Assembly: GCA_014898415.1 (NCBI GenBank)
Contig: RCTD01000003.1
Coordinates: forward strand, 2,976,001-3,040,000
Source: Stromatinia cepivora
Taxonomy: Eukaryota; Ascomycota; Leotiomycetes; Helotiales; Sclerotiniaceae
Length of the DNA stretch: 64,000 nt
Direction: 5' to 3'
Every line of letters starts with the position of its first letter. The stretch's first letter is position 1. The notes below the pieces were generated by a model. It searched no databases and was not told the origin of the DNA. It saw only the letters and a list, made by a program, of their open reading frames with translations. Positions 1-11,889 of the stretch are shown in pieces. The position numbers were made by a program, and so were the translations under genes.

Positions 1-348
1 TTCCAAAATTTTATTTTTTTAAAAACTAAAGAAGAAATATATTCTACATTTATCTTTTCTCAAAATAATAAAAGATCTAAAAAAAATAAAAAGAGTATTA
101 ACTCTGAAAGCAATCAAGGGATCAAAAAGATTTAGGAATATCCTTGCAAAACCGAATCTAAATGGAACAATGGAATTGGTTATGGCTATACTGCATACAA
201 TTGCAAAACCATAAAATTAACGCTTACCAGAAGAATCAATCTACTGCTCAAAAAGGTATTCAACAAAAACGAATTATAAGCAATTAAAGATCAAGCAAGA
301 TCATATTCATAAAAGCAGTTTCACCCTGATTGGATCAAAAGGAAATAA

Positions 349-735
349 ATGAAAAATTCTATTGATCCTTTAGGACCTTTAATCAATACTACTATCTTGA
401 ATACTCGATATAATCAATCAGAAATATACTTTACAATAATGAAAGTATATTATCTGTTTAATAGTATTTTGTTCGATAATTGTAGTACTATATATATTGT
501 AAACGATATATCTTTATTGAATGATCATCGATATCGATCATCCGATTCTAATAATCTTATAGAAGTAGACACTTTTAACTTCCAAATCCTAGAATATAGG
601 GTTTGTATTATCAAAAAGATCATTAAGAAAGAAGGTTACTCTAATAATAATCTAATCTTGAACAATATAATATTTATCCTTGGTTTTTATATCAATATTG
701 TTTTGAAGATTCGATTAAAGAAAGCCAGCCTATAG
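349..735 (+). pseudogene. Copia-A1 aspartic protease region of Gag-Pol
   Basis: This 128-codon open stretch contains FDNCSTIYIVNDISLL, which has the shape of a copia retropepsin active-site segment (hydrophobic-D-T/S-G-A/S, then a V/N-D-x-S-L tail). The catalytic Gly is already lost in this RIP-altered copy. The homologous stretch in copy 2 is 43319-43657 on the minus strand, and the two translations align along most of their length. In a live element it would release Gag and Pol proteins from the polyprotein. The assignment rests on position just upstream of an integrase and on the motif. Confidence 0.6.
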
Positions 736-1139
736 TTTTCAGAATATGATTATATTCTTTGTAAAGAAGATCATATAAATAATATAATAATTATTCAATA
801 CATTTGTACTGAAAATCTTGTATTTTTAGAATACAAATCGTTTTTTATTTATTCAAGTATTCTTTTATCTATTTCTATAAACAACTTTTCTATAATATAT
901 TTAATAATGAATAGAAAAATAAACAAAGTATTTTATTATTCTTATAATCCATTTCTTTCAAAAGAAGATACAAATGAAATATAGTATAAATATTTTAGAT
1001 ATTTGGGGAAGGAAGTTTTTGAATATTTAGTATTTGTAATACAAAATATCAAAATAAAAGGTATTATTCGTTCCAATTGTATTGATTGTATTTATATTTA
1101 TGTAAAGTAAATCATTTCTTGTACTTCAAATGATCGCCA

Positions 1140-1930
1140 ACTATTTCGGTTCTTTTACAAAATTCAATGGGATCTTTTTGATTTCGATAAAAGATATAAT
1201 AATGTATTATAGTTTTTATTAATCAAAGAAATATATTGTGGCAAGATCTTTTCATATTTAATTTATTGCAAAATATACGACAAAGTATTTGCAATCATTC
1301 AAAGCTTTATAATCTAAATTCATTATAAATACAGTCTAACGATCGTAATGATTTAACAGGATAATGATATATCTATTATTGAAATTATAAAAGCAATGTT
1401 ATTTAAGAAATAGATCAAACAAGAAAATATCGAATTCGAATTATCCCTATTTTATATATATAAACCCAATAGAGGATTAGAATATACAGGATAAAAAATA
1501 ATTACAAAACAAATAAAAATGCGGATTACAATAGATTTACCAGACAAATTGTAGATGGAAATAATACAAATTGTTATTTATTTATATAATATAAATCCTT
1601 TGAAGGCCAAATCCTTCAAATCGCTTAATAAAGTATTCGATATATGATTTCATGATTATTTTCGTAAAGATAATCCCCTATTTGTAGAGAAAATATCTAA
1701 CGATCTCTATTCCAATTGGAATAAAATCTATAAGTATGGATATCAAGTTTACCCTTTGGATAAAAACAAAGAAGCTGGAATTAATAGGAAATGGTATAAA
1801 ATCAATCCTCGAATATATATTGAGTATTTAATAGATTATATCCCAAGTATATTGATCTATCGTATATAGATACCCAAACTCGATAGAATTATTGTTATTC
1901 GAAATATAATATTCAATAAGGAATTCATTT
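1140..1930 (+). pseudogene. Copia-A1 integrase remnant
   Basis: The conceptual translation, interrupted by many stops, shows the pattern of the C-terminal half of a copia integrase core. An EYTG-like piece stands where the N-G-x-A-E-R helix is expected. It is followed by a P-D-K-L segment, the NINPLKAKSFKSLNKVF stretch (compare the N-R-T-P...K-T-P-x-E family pattern), and then PKLDRIIVIRNIIFNKEF, which matches the usual end of the integrase/GPY-like part (R-x-V-x-x-R-D/N-V-x-F-x-E). The catalytic D,D,E residues could not all be placed. The same order is present in reverse in copy 2 around 42.1-42.9 kb. Confidence 0.5.
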
Positions 1931-1935
1931 ATTAT

Positions 1936-2334
1936 ATGGATTCTATTAATCGAATAATCGATATTTATACTATAGAAGAATTTAAACAGCTTATTAGAGT
2001 TTTTGATTTACAAGATCATATTGAATTGAACAGGACGATTATTCAAAATGAGGACAATCATAAGGATTTTATTTATCTATTTATTTTTACGGATCGAAAA
2101 GTTCTTAATTCATTTATTAAGTATATTTCAGATCTACTACTTACAAACAAACTGGTTTCGGGGGTAAATGCAGATCTGGGGGGTGATAATAGAAATAAAG
2201 AAGTCGATCTAGAATTATTCAATCCATTTAATCCTTCAGATAATGAGGATAAGGTATATAATAAAGATATACAAGTATTGATCGATCTTTTTATTGAAGA
2301 AACTGAAGAAGCCGATTCTTTTATTGAAAAGTAA
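1936..2334 (+). pseudogene. Copia-A1 integrase-to-RT linker
   Basis: A 132-codon open segment, acidic toward its end (EETEEADSFIEK), lies immediately after the integrase tail. The same segment is at 41720-42019 on the minus strand in copy 2 and shares the LGGDNRNKE and YNKDIQ(V/I)LID pieces. Linkers of this kind between integrase and RT are variable in copia polyproteins and have no catalytic role. Conservation in two independently RIP-mutated copies supports that it was translated as part of Pol. Confidence 0.5.
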
Positions 2335-2499
2335 TTATATCTTACAAATAAAGATATTGGTATTGCTTAAGAAAATATCTATAATAATAATACAGATCCC
2401 GATTTTATTGAATATATTAATATAAGGAATATAAAGTATAAACCTATTAATCGTATTATTGAAGTTCTTTACAATGTATATGAAAATAACTTAGAGATT

Positions 2500-3960
2500 A
2501 TTTCAATCGATTAATCTTAACATTTCAAAAAGAAGTATATATACTGAAATAATCAATCAGAATATTCTGTAAAGGAAATCCAGTTATTATAAAGATTATT
2601 ATATTTTATATATTCATTTAATCGATTTATAAAGGATTCGCGGATTCATAATCTCGAATAGATATCTAAAAGAGCTTGCATTATAAGGATTGAAATATCC
2701 AGGGCTCAGATCAATCCATTTGAGTTTCAATTATACGATTACTATTTGGAGTCACCTCTCTTCCGGGAATCATTTGGTTCTTGTATCCCAGAGCAATCAG
2801 TACATATACAAAAGCAATTATATATACAATAACGCCATCAAAGGAGCGATCCCAATATTGAATCTTATATAGAAATTATTATATCTCAAAGAACAAATTC
2901 AATGGGATTATTTTGTTTAAACAACTTTCATTTTATATTCTGACCTGATCAATAAGGAATAGATGATATAAAGGAGTATTCTCAATTTGTAATAATTCAC
3001 AATATAATCATTATTAGAATTGAAGCAAAACCATTATTGCCTTTTATTTGATTTATAATCAATGGATTACAAACAATACCATTTCTTTGAATTCATATAT
3101 TTGCAATTTTAAAATTACCTTGTTTTTATTATCAATTAAAAGATCATCAAATAGAATATTGATTCAAATAGAATTGTAATCTTGAAATTAATAACCTTAA
3201 GGCTAGGAAAACCTGGTATGAAATCGATTCTGGATCGGAACCTTCAAAATCGATCCTTCTTCAATAAATGTTTATATATAAATATAATGATCAAAATCTA
3301 ATCATTTATTATTGTTTATATTTAGTAATACAAAGAGATTTTTAGGTTAAAAGTATTATTAAGATTATTTACACTGCTATATTAACAAACCGATTATTCC
3401 GAATTGTAATAACAATTATTATTAAATACAATCTCGAAACAAAACAATATAATATAATCAATGTTTTCGTTAATATTCTATACAATCCTTTCAATACCCT
3501 AGTTGTATACTATCTATCTGATAAATACAAAATCCCAAACAAAAATGTTATAATCGATCGAGCTTTGTATAATCTACGAAATTCCCTAATTATATAATTT
3601 AAAGATTTCATTCAGATACTCGAGAAATTAGGATTAATATAATATAAGGAAGAATTATATTTATATATTAACCCAGAGCATATCATCATAATTCTTTTTT
3701 TCATAAACGACATTCAAATCATTTATTATAAAAAAAACAAATCAATTACCACAAAGATCACCGAAGAAATCAAAGCTATATATAAACTATAAGACCTAAA
3801 AAACATTAAATAATTTCTGGGTATATATATACTCTATAATCGATTCAAGAAAAAGTTGTAACTAATTTATAACACATATATTGAAAAGATTACTAAGAAA
3901 TTTAAAGCAACAAACGGGATAGCAAATATATCGCTTCCGATAATAATATTTCGGAAAAAT
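2500..3960 (+). pseudogene. Copia-A1 reverse transcriptase remnant
   Basis: Decayed RT (PF07727-type). About 3200-3330 translates to KTWYEID (copia pattern L-K-Q-S-P-R-x-W-Y-x-x-I/L-D), followed after a variable stretch by NDQNLIIYYCLYL at the place of the L-I-x-x-x-Y-V-D-D motif. The Asp pair has been lost. About 3800-3900 gives FLGIYILYNRFKKKL and NTYIEKITKKF, matching the thumb segment F-L-G-I-x-I-x-x-D-x-x-x-x-x-L-x-x-Y-I-x-K-I. Several stops interrupt each frame. The piece at 2690-2872 recurs at 41182-41364 (minus) in copy 2. Confidence 0.6.
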
Positions 3961-4005
3961 CAGGGTTAAGCTCCTGTATATATTATAAAAATATATCAAG
4001 AGAAA

Positions 4006-4653
4006 ATGGGCTCAATATTATATACTACAATCACTATAAAAGCGAATATATTATTCATTGCTTTACAATTGAACCATTATTTGATCAATTCATTAAATGA
4101 TCATATAAAAGTTGTCGATCATTATTTACAATATCTATGGAATACAAGGTATTTCGCAATTCAATATAATGGTAATCAAATATTACAACTTTTTATCTTC
4201 TCAGATATTTCTTTTATAAATGATCCAGATACTCATTAATCATCCCAAGAATACATTATATCCCTTTTCGATGATTTAATTATATAGAAAACGTCCAAAC
4301 AAGATATCATAACCATCTCGATTATCGAAATAGAACTTCTCGGAGTCGAGTATATATCAAAAGAAACTATAGCAATTTTATATTTTTTAAAAGAGATCGA
4401 TCTAACAATAAAAAAGTTTGTAACGATTTTTTGCGATAATCAGCAAACGATTAGATTGATGGTTAATGAAAACAAACAGATCATTACAAAACTATATCAC
4501 ATCGATATCCAAAATATATGATTACATCAAAAATATTCAAAAGGGAATTTTTATATAATCTATCTACTAACCATTGATATAATTGTTGATGGGTTCATCA
4601 AGAACCTTACAAGATAAAAGTTCGAACATTTCCGATCCCTCTTCAATCTATAG
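4006..4653 (+). pseudogene. Copia-A1 RNase H and end of Pol
   Basis: A single reading frame with a few internal stops runs from GSILYTTITIKANILFIA (family pattern G-S-L-x-Y-x-x-x-x-T-R-P-D-I-x-F-A) through SDISFINDPDTH, the RNase H strand D-A-x-F-A-D. It continues through IEIELLGVEYISKETIAIL (Glu helix) and FCDNQQTIRL (second Asp) to a TAG at 4651-4653. These are the D/E/D carboxylate elements of copia RNase H. Pol therefore ends at 4653, nearly 2 kb before the 3' LTR, which is long for a copia element. Confidence 0.7.
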
Positions 4654-4868
4654 ATATAAGTAATAGGATTATAGAGTTTGAATAATGATGATTATAGAAC
4701 TTGAATAATGATAATCTGAAGCTTGTATTTCTTCTTTTTAGTATGAATAGAATGAGTCCTATTTAATATCCTAGATTATTATATTTTTCTATGATATACT
4801 CCAATTCGTATATTCTATATTCATCGGAAAACAAAGAATAATTAAGATCGATCATTTCTCCGCTCTTT

Positions 4869-5058
4869 ATTTTTCTATCCTCAAAAAAGGATAAACTTTT
4901 TTCTAAGCTTAATAACTTGAAGTTCAAGTAAAAGAATCTTTGAATTATTTATAATAATTAAGGAATAAAGAACAATTAAAACAATCGGAGTTATTAATAC
5001 CATCAATATTATAGAAACTAAAGGACTATCCCTTCTTTCCCTTTTCTTTGAATATATC
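4869..5058 (-). CDS. Antisense small membrane-protein-like ORF in the Copia-A1 tail
   Basis: Directly downstream (on the minus strand) of the antisense cluster, about 60 codons read YSKKRERRDSPLV, then a run of about 20 hydrophobic residues, then LLELQVIKLRKKF, ending close to a stop. The equivalent in copy 3 is the open 60-codon frame 23773-23955 (+), with YSKKKERKDNPLV, a hydrophobic run and LLKLQVIELKKKL. The layout is basic N-terminus, single membrane-spanning segment, then a short amphipathic Leu/Lys tail. In both copies a TAG separates it in frame from the basic end of the preceding ORF. Function unknown. Confidence 0.35.
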
Positions 5059-5060
5059 AT

Positions 5061-5724
5061 CTATTCTTTTCTCCTTTTCTTCTTTATTACTCTTTTTTTC
5101 TCATCTTCATTATTACTCTTTAAAATTACAATATACTTTTTCCATTTAGTCTTTCGAGGACTCCAATAAATAATATAACAAGGAAAAGGGAAATAATGAT
5201 ACAAAAACAAAAAAACAATTTCTTTTTTCTTTTCGATCTTTAGTATCATTTTGATTACAATTCTGTATCCCTGTTTGGATTATACAATTAATAATCAATA
5301 TATTATGAAAATAAAGGGTAAATGAAAAACTTATTTTCGAATTTTGCCGATAAGTAGCGATATAATAATCTACTAAAGAATAAAGGAAAACTGGTAAAGA
5401 AGTATATAGATAAGTATTATAATTCCAATACCAACAATTATTTGGTTTAGAAGAATCAATAAAATATTCATTATAGAAATTATATCTTTCAATAATCAAC
5501 AATTTCATATATCGAATATATAAATAATCATTCCTTTTTCTACAACTCCCCTTATCTTTTGTTTTGATTGAAAAGCCAGTAATTTTCAACGATCTTTTTT
5601 CTCTCTCTTTTTCATCTAATTCATTGTCTGAAAAACCCAATACCGAAGAATCGAATAAATCATTATTATTAGATAAAGAAATACTCCTTTTTTTTTTTTT
5701 TTCATCGAACAATCTTTGCTTCAA
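5061..5724 (-). CDS. Antisense ORF cluster in the 3' tail of Copia-A1 (unknown function)
   Basis: On the strand opposite to pol, a 192-codon frame (5146-5724) and a 62-codon frame overlapping it by 104 bp (5061-5249) are open. I recognise no family. The longer frame starts acidic and basic (DNELDEKEREKRS), then has the conserved core RYNFYNEYFIDSSKPNN and three hydrophobic stretches that could be membrane segments. The shorter frame ends very basic (KKRVIKKKRRKE). The same frames are open in copy 3 at 23190-23684 (+), with most core residues shared, although sense pol frames in both copies are riddled with stops. They still contain CAA/CAG/TGG codons, the ones RIP destroys first. This could be a captured gene, an env-like gene or a regulatory antisense product. 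Real expression is unknown. Confidence 0.45.
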
Positions 5725-6563
5725 TAATTATAAATACAAGATTAATAAAACCTTTTAATTATACAATAGAATTCAAAAATGAAATCTATCTTCAAATTAC
5801 TATTTGAATTTATAACTAACAATTGATCACAATAAACAGTAGTTCCTTCGATAAAAAAGAATAGTTTCTGAAATAAATGATAGTATATCATTTTAGGAAT
5901 AAATTTAGTTAAATTATACTCCTAAAGATCAATATCTTGGTTCGTTATCTATATTGAATTTATTAATTCTTTCTATTCGATTTATTAATCCCTCGAAAAA
6001 GTATTGGGATTTTCTTTCGCATTCAATTCTTTTAAAGTTTTTTTTTCAATTATTGTTTGCCTAATACGATTAAGATTTGTTTGTTTAACCTTCTTAGATC
6101 CCGAAATCTTAAATATAATAATGATCAATAAAAGCTTGATTAAGACAAAAACAAAAATGTGAAGAGAGGATTCATATATCTTTAAAAAATTCATTTATTT
6201 TATTTCGCTATTATGATCAATACGCTGTAGTTTAGCAACTATATATATTCTCAATTGCTACATTGCAGGATCGATTAATCATTTATATTTTCTTGATAGA
6301 AAATTTTCTTTTTATTGTTCAAAATCTTGATTTTGAAGAATATCATAAGTAGCAAATTGAAGATCAAGAGAAATTTGCGATTTATATATATTCAAATTCT
6401 TCTTTATTTTAAGGGTATCAGAATTATTTCAGATTTATATGTTATATCAATCCTTGATTGATATTTGCTTATGATTGTCTTGTATATTCATTTATGAATT
6501 ATATGAATTGTTATTTTCTATATCTTTTCATTTGTTTCAGATCGCCTTCCGATTTGGGGGGTG

Positions 6564-6872
6564 TATTATGGAAAGCTTTGCAATCCTTTGTATCTTATAA
6601 AGGATCAAAGTATATGCTTTCCAATCGGAATGAAGGATCTATTAACCCTTACCAATCCATCAATTGATAAGATGATCCTGATATACTAATAAACAAAGAT
6701 CTAGTTTAATTAAGATGCATATCGGTTAGATAATCATTCATTTGTTCTATATATACAGCTCTTGATTCATATAATCAAGGGCAAATCATTCAATTCTTTT
6801 ACTCTACTAATCATGTGTACCATTTATTCAACGATCCCTGAAAGTGCTGTGTAATCATACTATCCCGTGATA
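6564..6872 (+). repeat. Copia-A1 3' LTR (309 bp) with polypurine tract just upstream
   Basis: The same 309-bp unit is found inverted at 21959-22267 and 45132-45440. The least mutated ends read TGTCACGGAAAG...CCGTGATA; here the start is mutated to TATTATGG. A G-run (TTGGGGGG, about 6554-6561) immediately upstream fits a polypurine tract and fixes the plus orientation. The sequence right after 6872 continues Copia-B without a gap. Confidence 0.8.
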
Positions 6873-7837
6873 AATTTATTATTTCAAAGTTTTCAATTCA
6901 AAAATTAACTTTTGCAAACCTTGAATTTATATTAGAAACAAAATTTAAGATTATTTTAAATTTTATTGATAAACTTATTTCAGTAAAATCAAAAAGTAAA
7001 GTAAATCTATAATCATTTAAAATCAAACAAAAGAATACAATAAACCTTGAAAACGAATCCCCAAAATATCTAATACAAAAATGGAAAAAGATATAAAATA
7101 AGATTCTAAAAAAGAACAAGAAAACAAAATTATAAGGATATTGATTGTAATATTTATACAAATCAAAATTCAAGAAAATATAAAATATATTATAATTATA
7201 ATCCCAATTATTTATAAGATAAATCTTTATATCAAAAACAAGATTATTTCAGATTTTATAATTTTATTGATAAATATAAATAATATAAAAGATGTAATAT
7301 ATTTAGTTAAAGAAATTCTAAAAATCAAAATACTAAAAACTTATAAGAAAGTAATATCAGATCGAAATACTCTGAAAAATGGAAGGAAATTATCTAAAAG
7401 AAAATCATATTTTTAATTCAAAATGATATTTGGGAAGAATATATACTTCTTAAAGAAAATAATCTGATTTCGATAAAATAAATATTTATAATTAAAATAA
7501 AGGATAATAAAATAAAACGATTCAAAGCAAAATTAATAATTCGAAAGTTCAATCAAATATTAAGAAAAAATTACAATGAAATATTTATATCAATAATAAA
7601 GCTAGATATATTTAAACTATTCCTAATTATTATTACAAAAGAAAATTTGGAATATTTATATTTTGATATTAAAAATGCTTTTATTAAATTGTATTTGAAA
7701 GAAAAAATCTATTTTGAATTATTCTAAAATATCAAAATCGAAAAGGAATATATACTACAAGTTTTATAAAATCTATATAATTTGAAGCAAATTGAAAAGG
7801 ATTAGAGTTTATTATTGAAGAAAAAGTTTTTAAATAT
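6873..7837 (+). mobile_element. Copia-B copy 3, internal fragment (integrase-RT linker to RT)
   Basis: Aligns with the reverse complement of Copia-B copy 1 from about 27200 down to 26270. The translation of 7141-7416 gives TYKKVISDRN, corresponding to the S-Y-K-E-A-x-x-x-P-E start of the copia RT domain. The fragment is bounded on the left by the 3' LTR of Copia-A1, which inserted into it, and on the right by Gypsy-C at 7838. The parts of the element before and after are not seen next to these insertions. The antisense open stretch at 6898-7173 is a by-product of RIP-skewed composition opposite pol. Confidence 0.75.
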
Positions 7838-8128
7838 TGTGAAAGAGGTAGGTCGAGATACGTGCGTCCCGATAACACGTTGCGAGGGGAAATGGGAATT
7901 GGAATTGATCAGATTATATTGTAAAGGTTTCAAGTCATAAAACTAGTAGATTTAGATAATGATTTGGGTTATACACAAATGGGATACAAAAAGACTAATG
8001 GAAAATGATTGATTTCTTTCAAGGAAAGGGAAGCAAAGCCCTTTTTTATATTTAATTATAAAGAGTTATATAATTATATGATTACGAATTAACTATATAT
8101 TAGATTTTGATATCTCAATTTTCTTATA
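7838..8128 (-). repeat. Gypsy-C 3' LTR (291 bp)
   Basis: Direct repeat of 18749-19039. This copy keeps C/G bases lost in the partner: GTGCGTCCCGATAACAC here is matched by an ATATATATCCTGATAGT-type sequence there. Nearly all visible differences are C/T or G/A, as expected for RIP. The polypurine tract lies at 8129-8141. Confidence 0.85.
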
Positions 8129-8300
8129 CCCTTCCTTTTCCTGAAATATATGTTCTATTTGGCTTCAGGACAATTATAAAAGATAAAAATCAAAAAGATC
8201 AAAAGATAATTAAACTAAAGAAAATTAATTAGAATATCAATAAATTAAGATGGTAAATAATTTTTAAGATCGTCTTAAAAAAACAGTATATTTTAGATTT

Positions 8301-10190
8301 TTATTGATTCAAATCTGTTTTTATTGTTTTTCTATTAAATTCAATAGAAGTTTCAAATTCCTGAGAAATATTTTTATTATCCTTTTTATTTCTGATCTTT
8401 CTTGAATATTTAGCTGAATATCTTGCAACGGATTTTATATTTATAATCAGACTTTTTGATAATTCCTGAATACGATTTGAATAGCGAATGGGGATTTTTG
8501 GCGTTACAGGCTTTTGTTCAGTATTAGAGGGGTGATTCTTTCTTTTATTGCTAGATTTTGCAGAAGGCTTCTTTACTGGAGGGCGATTTATCTATTCTTT
8601 ATCTAGTTCACAATCCGTATCAGGGACTGAAATGGTACTTTGTATTCCAGAAGATCTAGTTGGGGACGGATTGGGTGGCGTTGCAGGTTGGTTTTGAGTC
8701 AGTTTTCGCCCTGCAACTTCTTTTCCTTTCCTAATGAACTTCTTTGATATAGGTTAAGGTTTCTTAGTAGAGGATTTTTCATCAATTAGATTTACAATCT
8801 CCCAATTACCAGCATTTTCCTTATCAGGGAATTCATTATCTTCGAGATCCTTGTTGCGAAAAGCTTTTTATCTTTATAAAGGTATATCATAATCTATAAA
8901 TAATGATCAATCTCTCCATTACTTTTCTTCATCTTGAAATACTTCAAATTGGATGGTCAGATCTATCATTGCAAGATTATACTATCATTTATATCAAAGT
9001 TCAAATTCATTATTGTTAACTTCGAATAATCTATTTATTATTCCTTTTATAATATTAGAATCCTAAGATAAATATCCTAAAAGGGTTATAAAAAAATAAT
9101 CTTGTAGAATAAAATTGATATTAAAAGAAAAGGGTCAAAGGATATAAAGGTTTTTTCTATTAAGTTCGTTTAATTCAAAAGGGATAATTTGATTTTGAAA
9201 AAATCTCCGAAAGTTTTCGTAGAAGTTATTATCTTTTATATTCTTTTCGTTCGAAGTTACAACTAGATAGGAGATCGATATCAAAATCGATTTATAGGAT
9301 CTAGAAAAGCCAGTATATCTCAAAATGATATCTGATCGAATTATAATTGTTCGGGATTCAGGTTTGATTAGGGTCCTTTAACGAAACTGATTCTCTCGTT
9401 CGGCCTTCTAGAAAGCTTCCCTCCTTATTGTCCAATCAAGATTATATCATAGTTGACAAATAAAAGAATATTTTTTTAAAAATTCCCGAATTAAATTATC
9501 ATTATTATTTAGTTCATAAAGAGTAAGGATTTGATACTTTTTATAGGAACTTTTAATCGATTCCCTTGATTTAGAAAGGTCGATTATAATAATCACTTTT
9601 TTTGAAGTTTTTTCTTATTTGCCTTTGAAAATTAAATAGAAAAGGTTAGAGAAAGAATAACAAAGGTTAAATTTTTTATTATAATTAAGAAAATACAATA
9701 TAGGTAAAGATATTGGTACAAAACAGAACTCTTTATTCTCCCGAATATAAATAACGGTACACTATAAAGTAGAATTACATTTTAAAAGAAATTGAATAAT
9801 CGAAAAGTAATAATTTAGGAGTAGGCCTCCTTTAAAGATTTTGCGGAAATATTATTTGTAGGCAACGAAAATATCTTTGCAAATATTTCGCAAATCGAAT
9901 CTATCTTTTTATTCGAAGATGTACTGAAATGAAGGGATATATAGGGTAAATTGATTTTCAAAGGATTCTTTGTTTGATAATCCTAATAAAAGAAGGTTAT
10001 TTTTAAGAGTTTTGTTAAAATCAGGGGAATAAAAGCTTTTCATTGAATCGAATCGATTAGGGCTAAAGGTTTGCTTTGATTGTTCCAGAGTTAAGGATTG
10101 ATACAAACGGAATCAAGGGTAGAATACCTTTATCAACTTCATTTTGTTAATGTATTTTTGGTTCCTAATAATAGTAATTAATTTGTTTTG
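8301..10190 (-). pseudogene. Extra ORF downstream of pol in Gypsy-C (unknown function, RIP-broken)
   Basis: One constant minus-strand frame can be followed from about 10190 to a TAA at 8301-8303, about 630 codons, interrupted by roughly 18 stops of the kind RIP creates. The translation reads as protein rather than noise: LITIIRNQKYINKM, LTLEQSKQTFSPNRF, LDWTIRREAF, RYTGFSRSYKS. The C-terminal quarter is rich in Pro, Lys, Ser and Thr (QNQPATPPNPSPTRSSG, RPPVKKPSAKSSNKRK). The frame probably starts farther upstream, toward the integrase end at about 11.9 kb. I recognise no domain. A third ORF after pol is where retroviruses and some Gypsy elements carry env, but no clear signal peptide or membrane anchor was seen. 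It could also be a nucleic-acid-binding accessory protein or a captured host gene. Confidence 0.5.
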
Positions 10191-11889
10191 TAGTTCCTTA
10201 ATCGAAATATACTTCGATTTTAGGTCGAGGAGTTTTGCTAGGGTATACAAATAATATATATATAAAGTATTTGTAGTAACTTACTCTTTTAATGATACAA
10301 TAATTTTTCATTTTACTTGGTCAACAATATATCTATTATTCATCAAAGAATATCATTCCTTTTCAAGTTGATAGTCTAAATCGCAAAAGTAGTTTTTCAG
10401 TTTCTATAAAGAATTTAAGATTATCTTAAAATTATCGAAAATTGAATCATTATTGTTTGAAATAAATTTAATATTGTAATCAACTATATAATAACGAGGT
10501 ACAAATTTATTCAAAATAGATGGATAAAAAGGGGCTTTTTTTGAGAGATCAAAATGATAACCTTTTTTTTTTCATTTATTGATATTTGTGATTATAGACT
10601 TCAAAATTGATATAATCGTTTAGGAATGGAGAAGTCGGTGTATGTGAGGGGTATTTGATATGGCAATTATTTTCAATTGTTTTTTAGTATTAGATTTCTT
10701 TTCATTATTATTATTGTTAAAGAATATCAGGGCAATTTCTATAATAATTATTTCGTGGATAGGTTTATTCTTTTATTAAATTTTGAAAGAGTTTTTGTTT
10801 TCATAATATTCTTTCAGAAATCCAAAATTATCAAAAGTAAATCTATAAATTCTAAGGATAGGATTCTATGTAAGATTGTAAGGGAAAGGTATTTAATCTT
10901 TTTTATTCTTTATATCGGCTTTTATAATGAATTTATATATAATATAGAAATCTGTAGAGCTATACTTTTTGGTTTCTTTATCTTTTTTTCGTATAAGGTA
11001 TTCAGTTATATATCTGTTCAGAAACTTTATAAGGATTTGAGGGCTGAAGCGAGAAACACAATAAGTTATATCTGTTTTTGTTGAAGTATCATTTAAATTT
11101 ATATTTTCTGATTAGAAATAAATAAAAGCTTTTTCTTGGACAATTGTCCAAATTCTTTTGAGATTTTTAAGACCTTCTTTAACTTTATTATAATGCTGTT
11201 CAACAAATTGAATTACATTGTTATTCTTAACAAAATAATCGATCTTGAAAAGATCAATCGTTTTATAGAATTTCTGATCTTTAATTCGATTTTTTATTTT
11301 ATTTATAAAATCTTCAACAAGATCAGTAATACTTATAGAATAATTGAACTACTATTCAAAAACATTATATTTTTCCTTAACTTCAAGAGTTTCAATAAAT
11401 GCGAATATTTCGATTTTATTATTGAAGGAATGATTTTTGTATCAGACAAGAAAAAAGATGTTATTATTAATAGAATGGGAGGTTATAATCTGATTAGATT
11501 CTTTTTCAAATATTATATCAAAACTTAAATAAAAACTTATATGAATGGTAAAATGAATACAAACAAAGAATTGATAACTTCAAATCAAGTTATTAAAGAG
11601 AGTAGATTTTAAAGAGAAAATATTGAACTGTTCAAATACTGTTCAGGAATTGTTCAAGAGCGAGGTCGATGGTATAATAAGTTTTTTCAAAAAGGATTCA
11701 AATACCCTTCCCCTTTCCATAATTATAAGGCTTTCTTTGTCGAATTTCTTAATTAACGGTTAGAAACTTGTAATAACAATTCCTTTTCGGTTTATTGTAT
11801 TTATTCTCTTCTTTTTGGTTTTATATTGTTTTACAATTGAATAAAAAATAATCCTTGATTATTTATCATCTTTTATTTAAAAAACTATA

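Larger units (their letters stand above)
1..6872 (+). mobile_element. Copia-A copy 1 (Ty1/copia LTR retrotransposon, RIP-decayed, 5' end outside window)
   Basis: Plus-strand pol remnants appear in Ty1/copia order: protease about 349-735, integrase about 1140-1930, reverse transcriptase about 2500-3960 and RNase H 4006-4653. An unusual 1.9-kb tail follows, then a purine tract and a 309-bp 3' LTR (6564-6872). The same sequence recurs inverted at 21959-24973 plus 30457-30690 (copy 3) and at 41052-45440 (copy 2). Position 1 corresponds to about 44060 of copy 2, so roughly 1.1 kb of gag region plus the 5' LTR lie off the left edge, and a full element would be about 8.2 kb. The element lies inside a Copia-B copy, which resumes exactly at 6873. 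All pol frames are broken by stops of the CAA-to-TAA or TGG-to-TAG kind, so it is inactive. Confidence 0.85.

Noticed and set aside
6898..7173. Open frame opposite Copia-B, with related open frames at 26925-27194 and 37513-37842
   Set aside because: It lies exactly antisense to the integrase-RT linker and RT of Copia-B, so its similarity among copies is explained by conservation of pol. Unlike the Copia-A tail, a sense coding explanation exists.
10677..11528. Two plus-strand frames (135 and 130 codons) in Gypsy-C
   Set aside because: Composition is dominated by Phe/Ile/Lys/Tyr from AT-rich DNA, no second copy is available for comparison, and they are antisense to the element's transcription. 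No evidence beyond being open.
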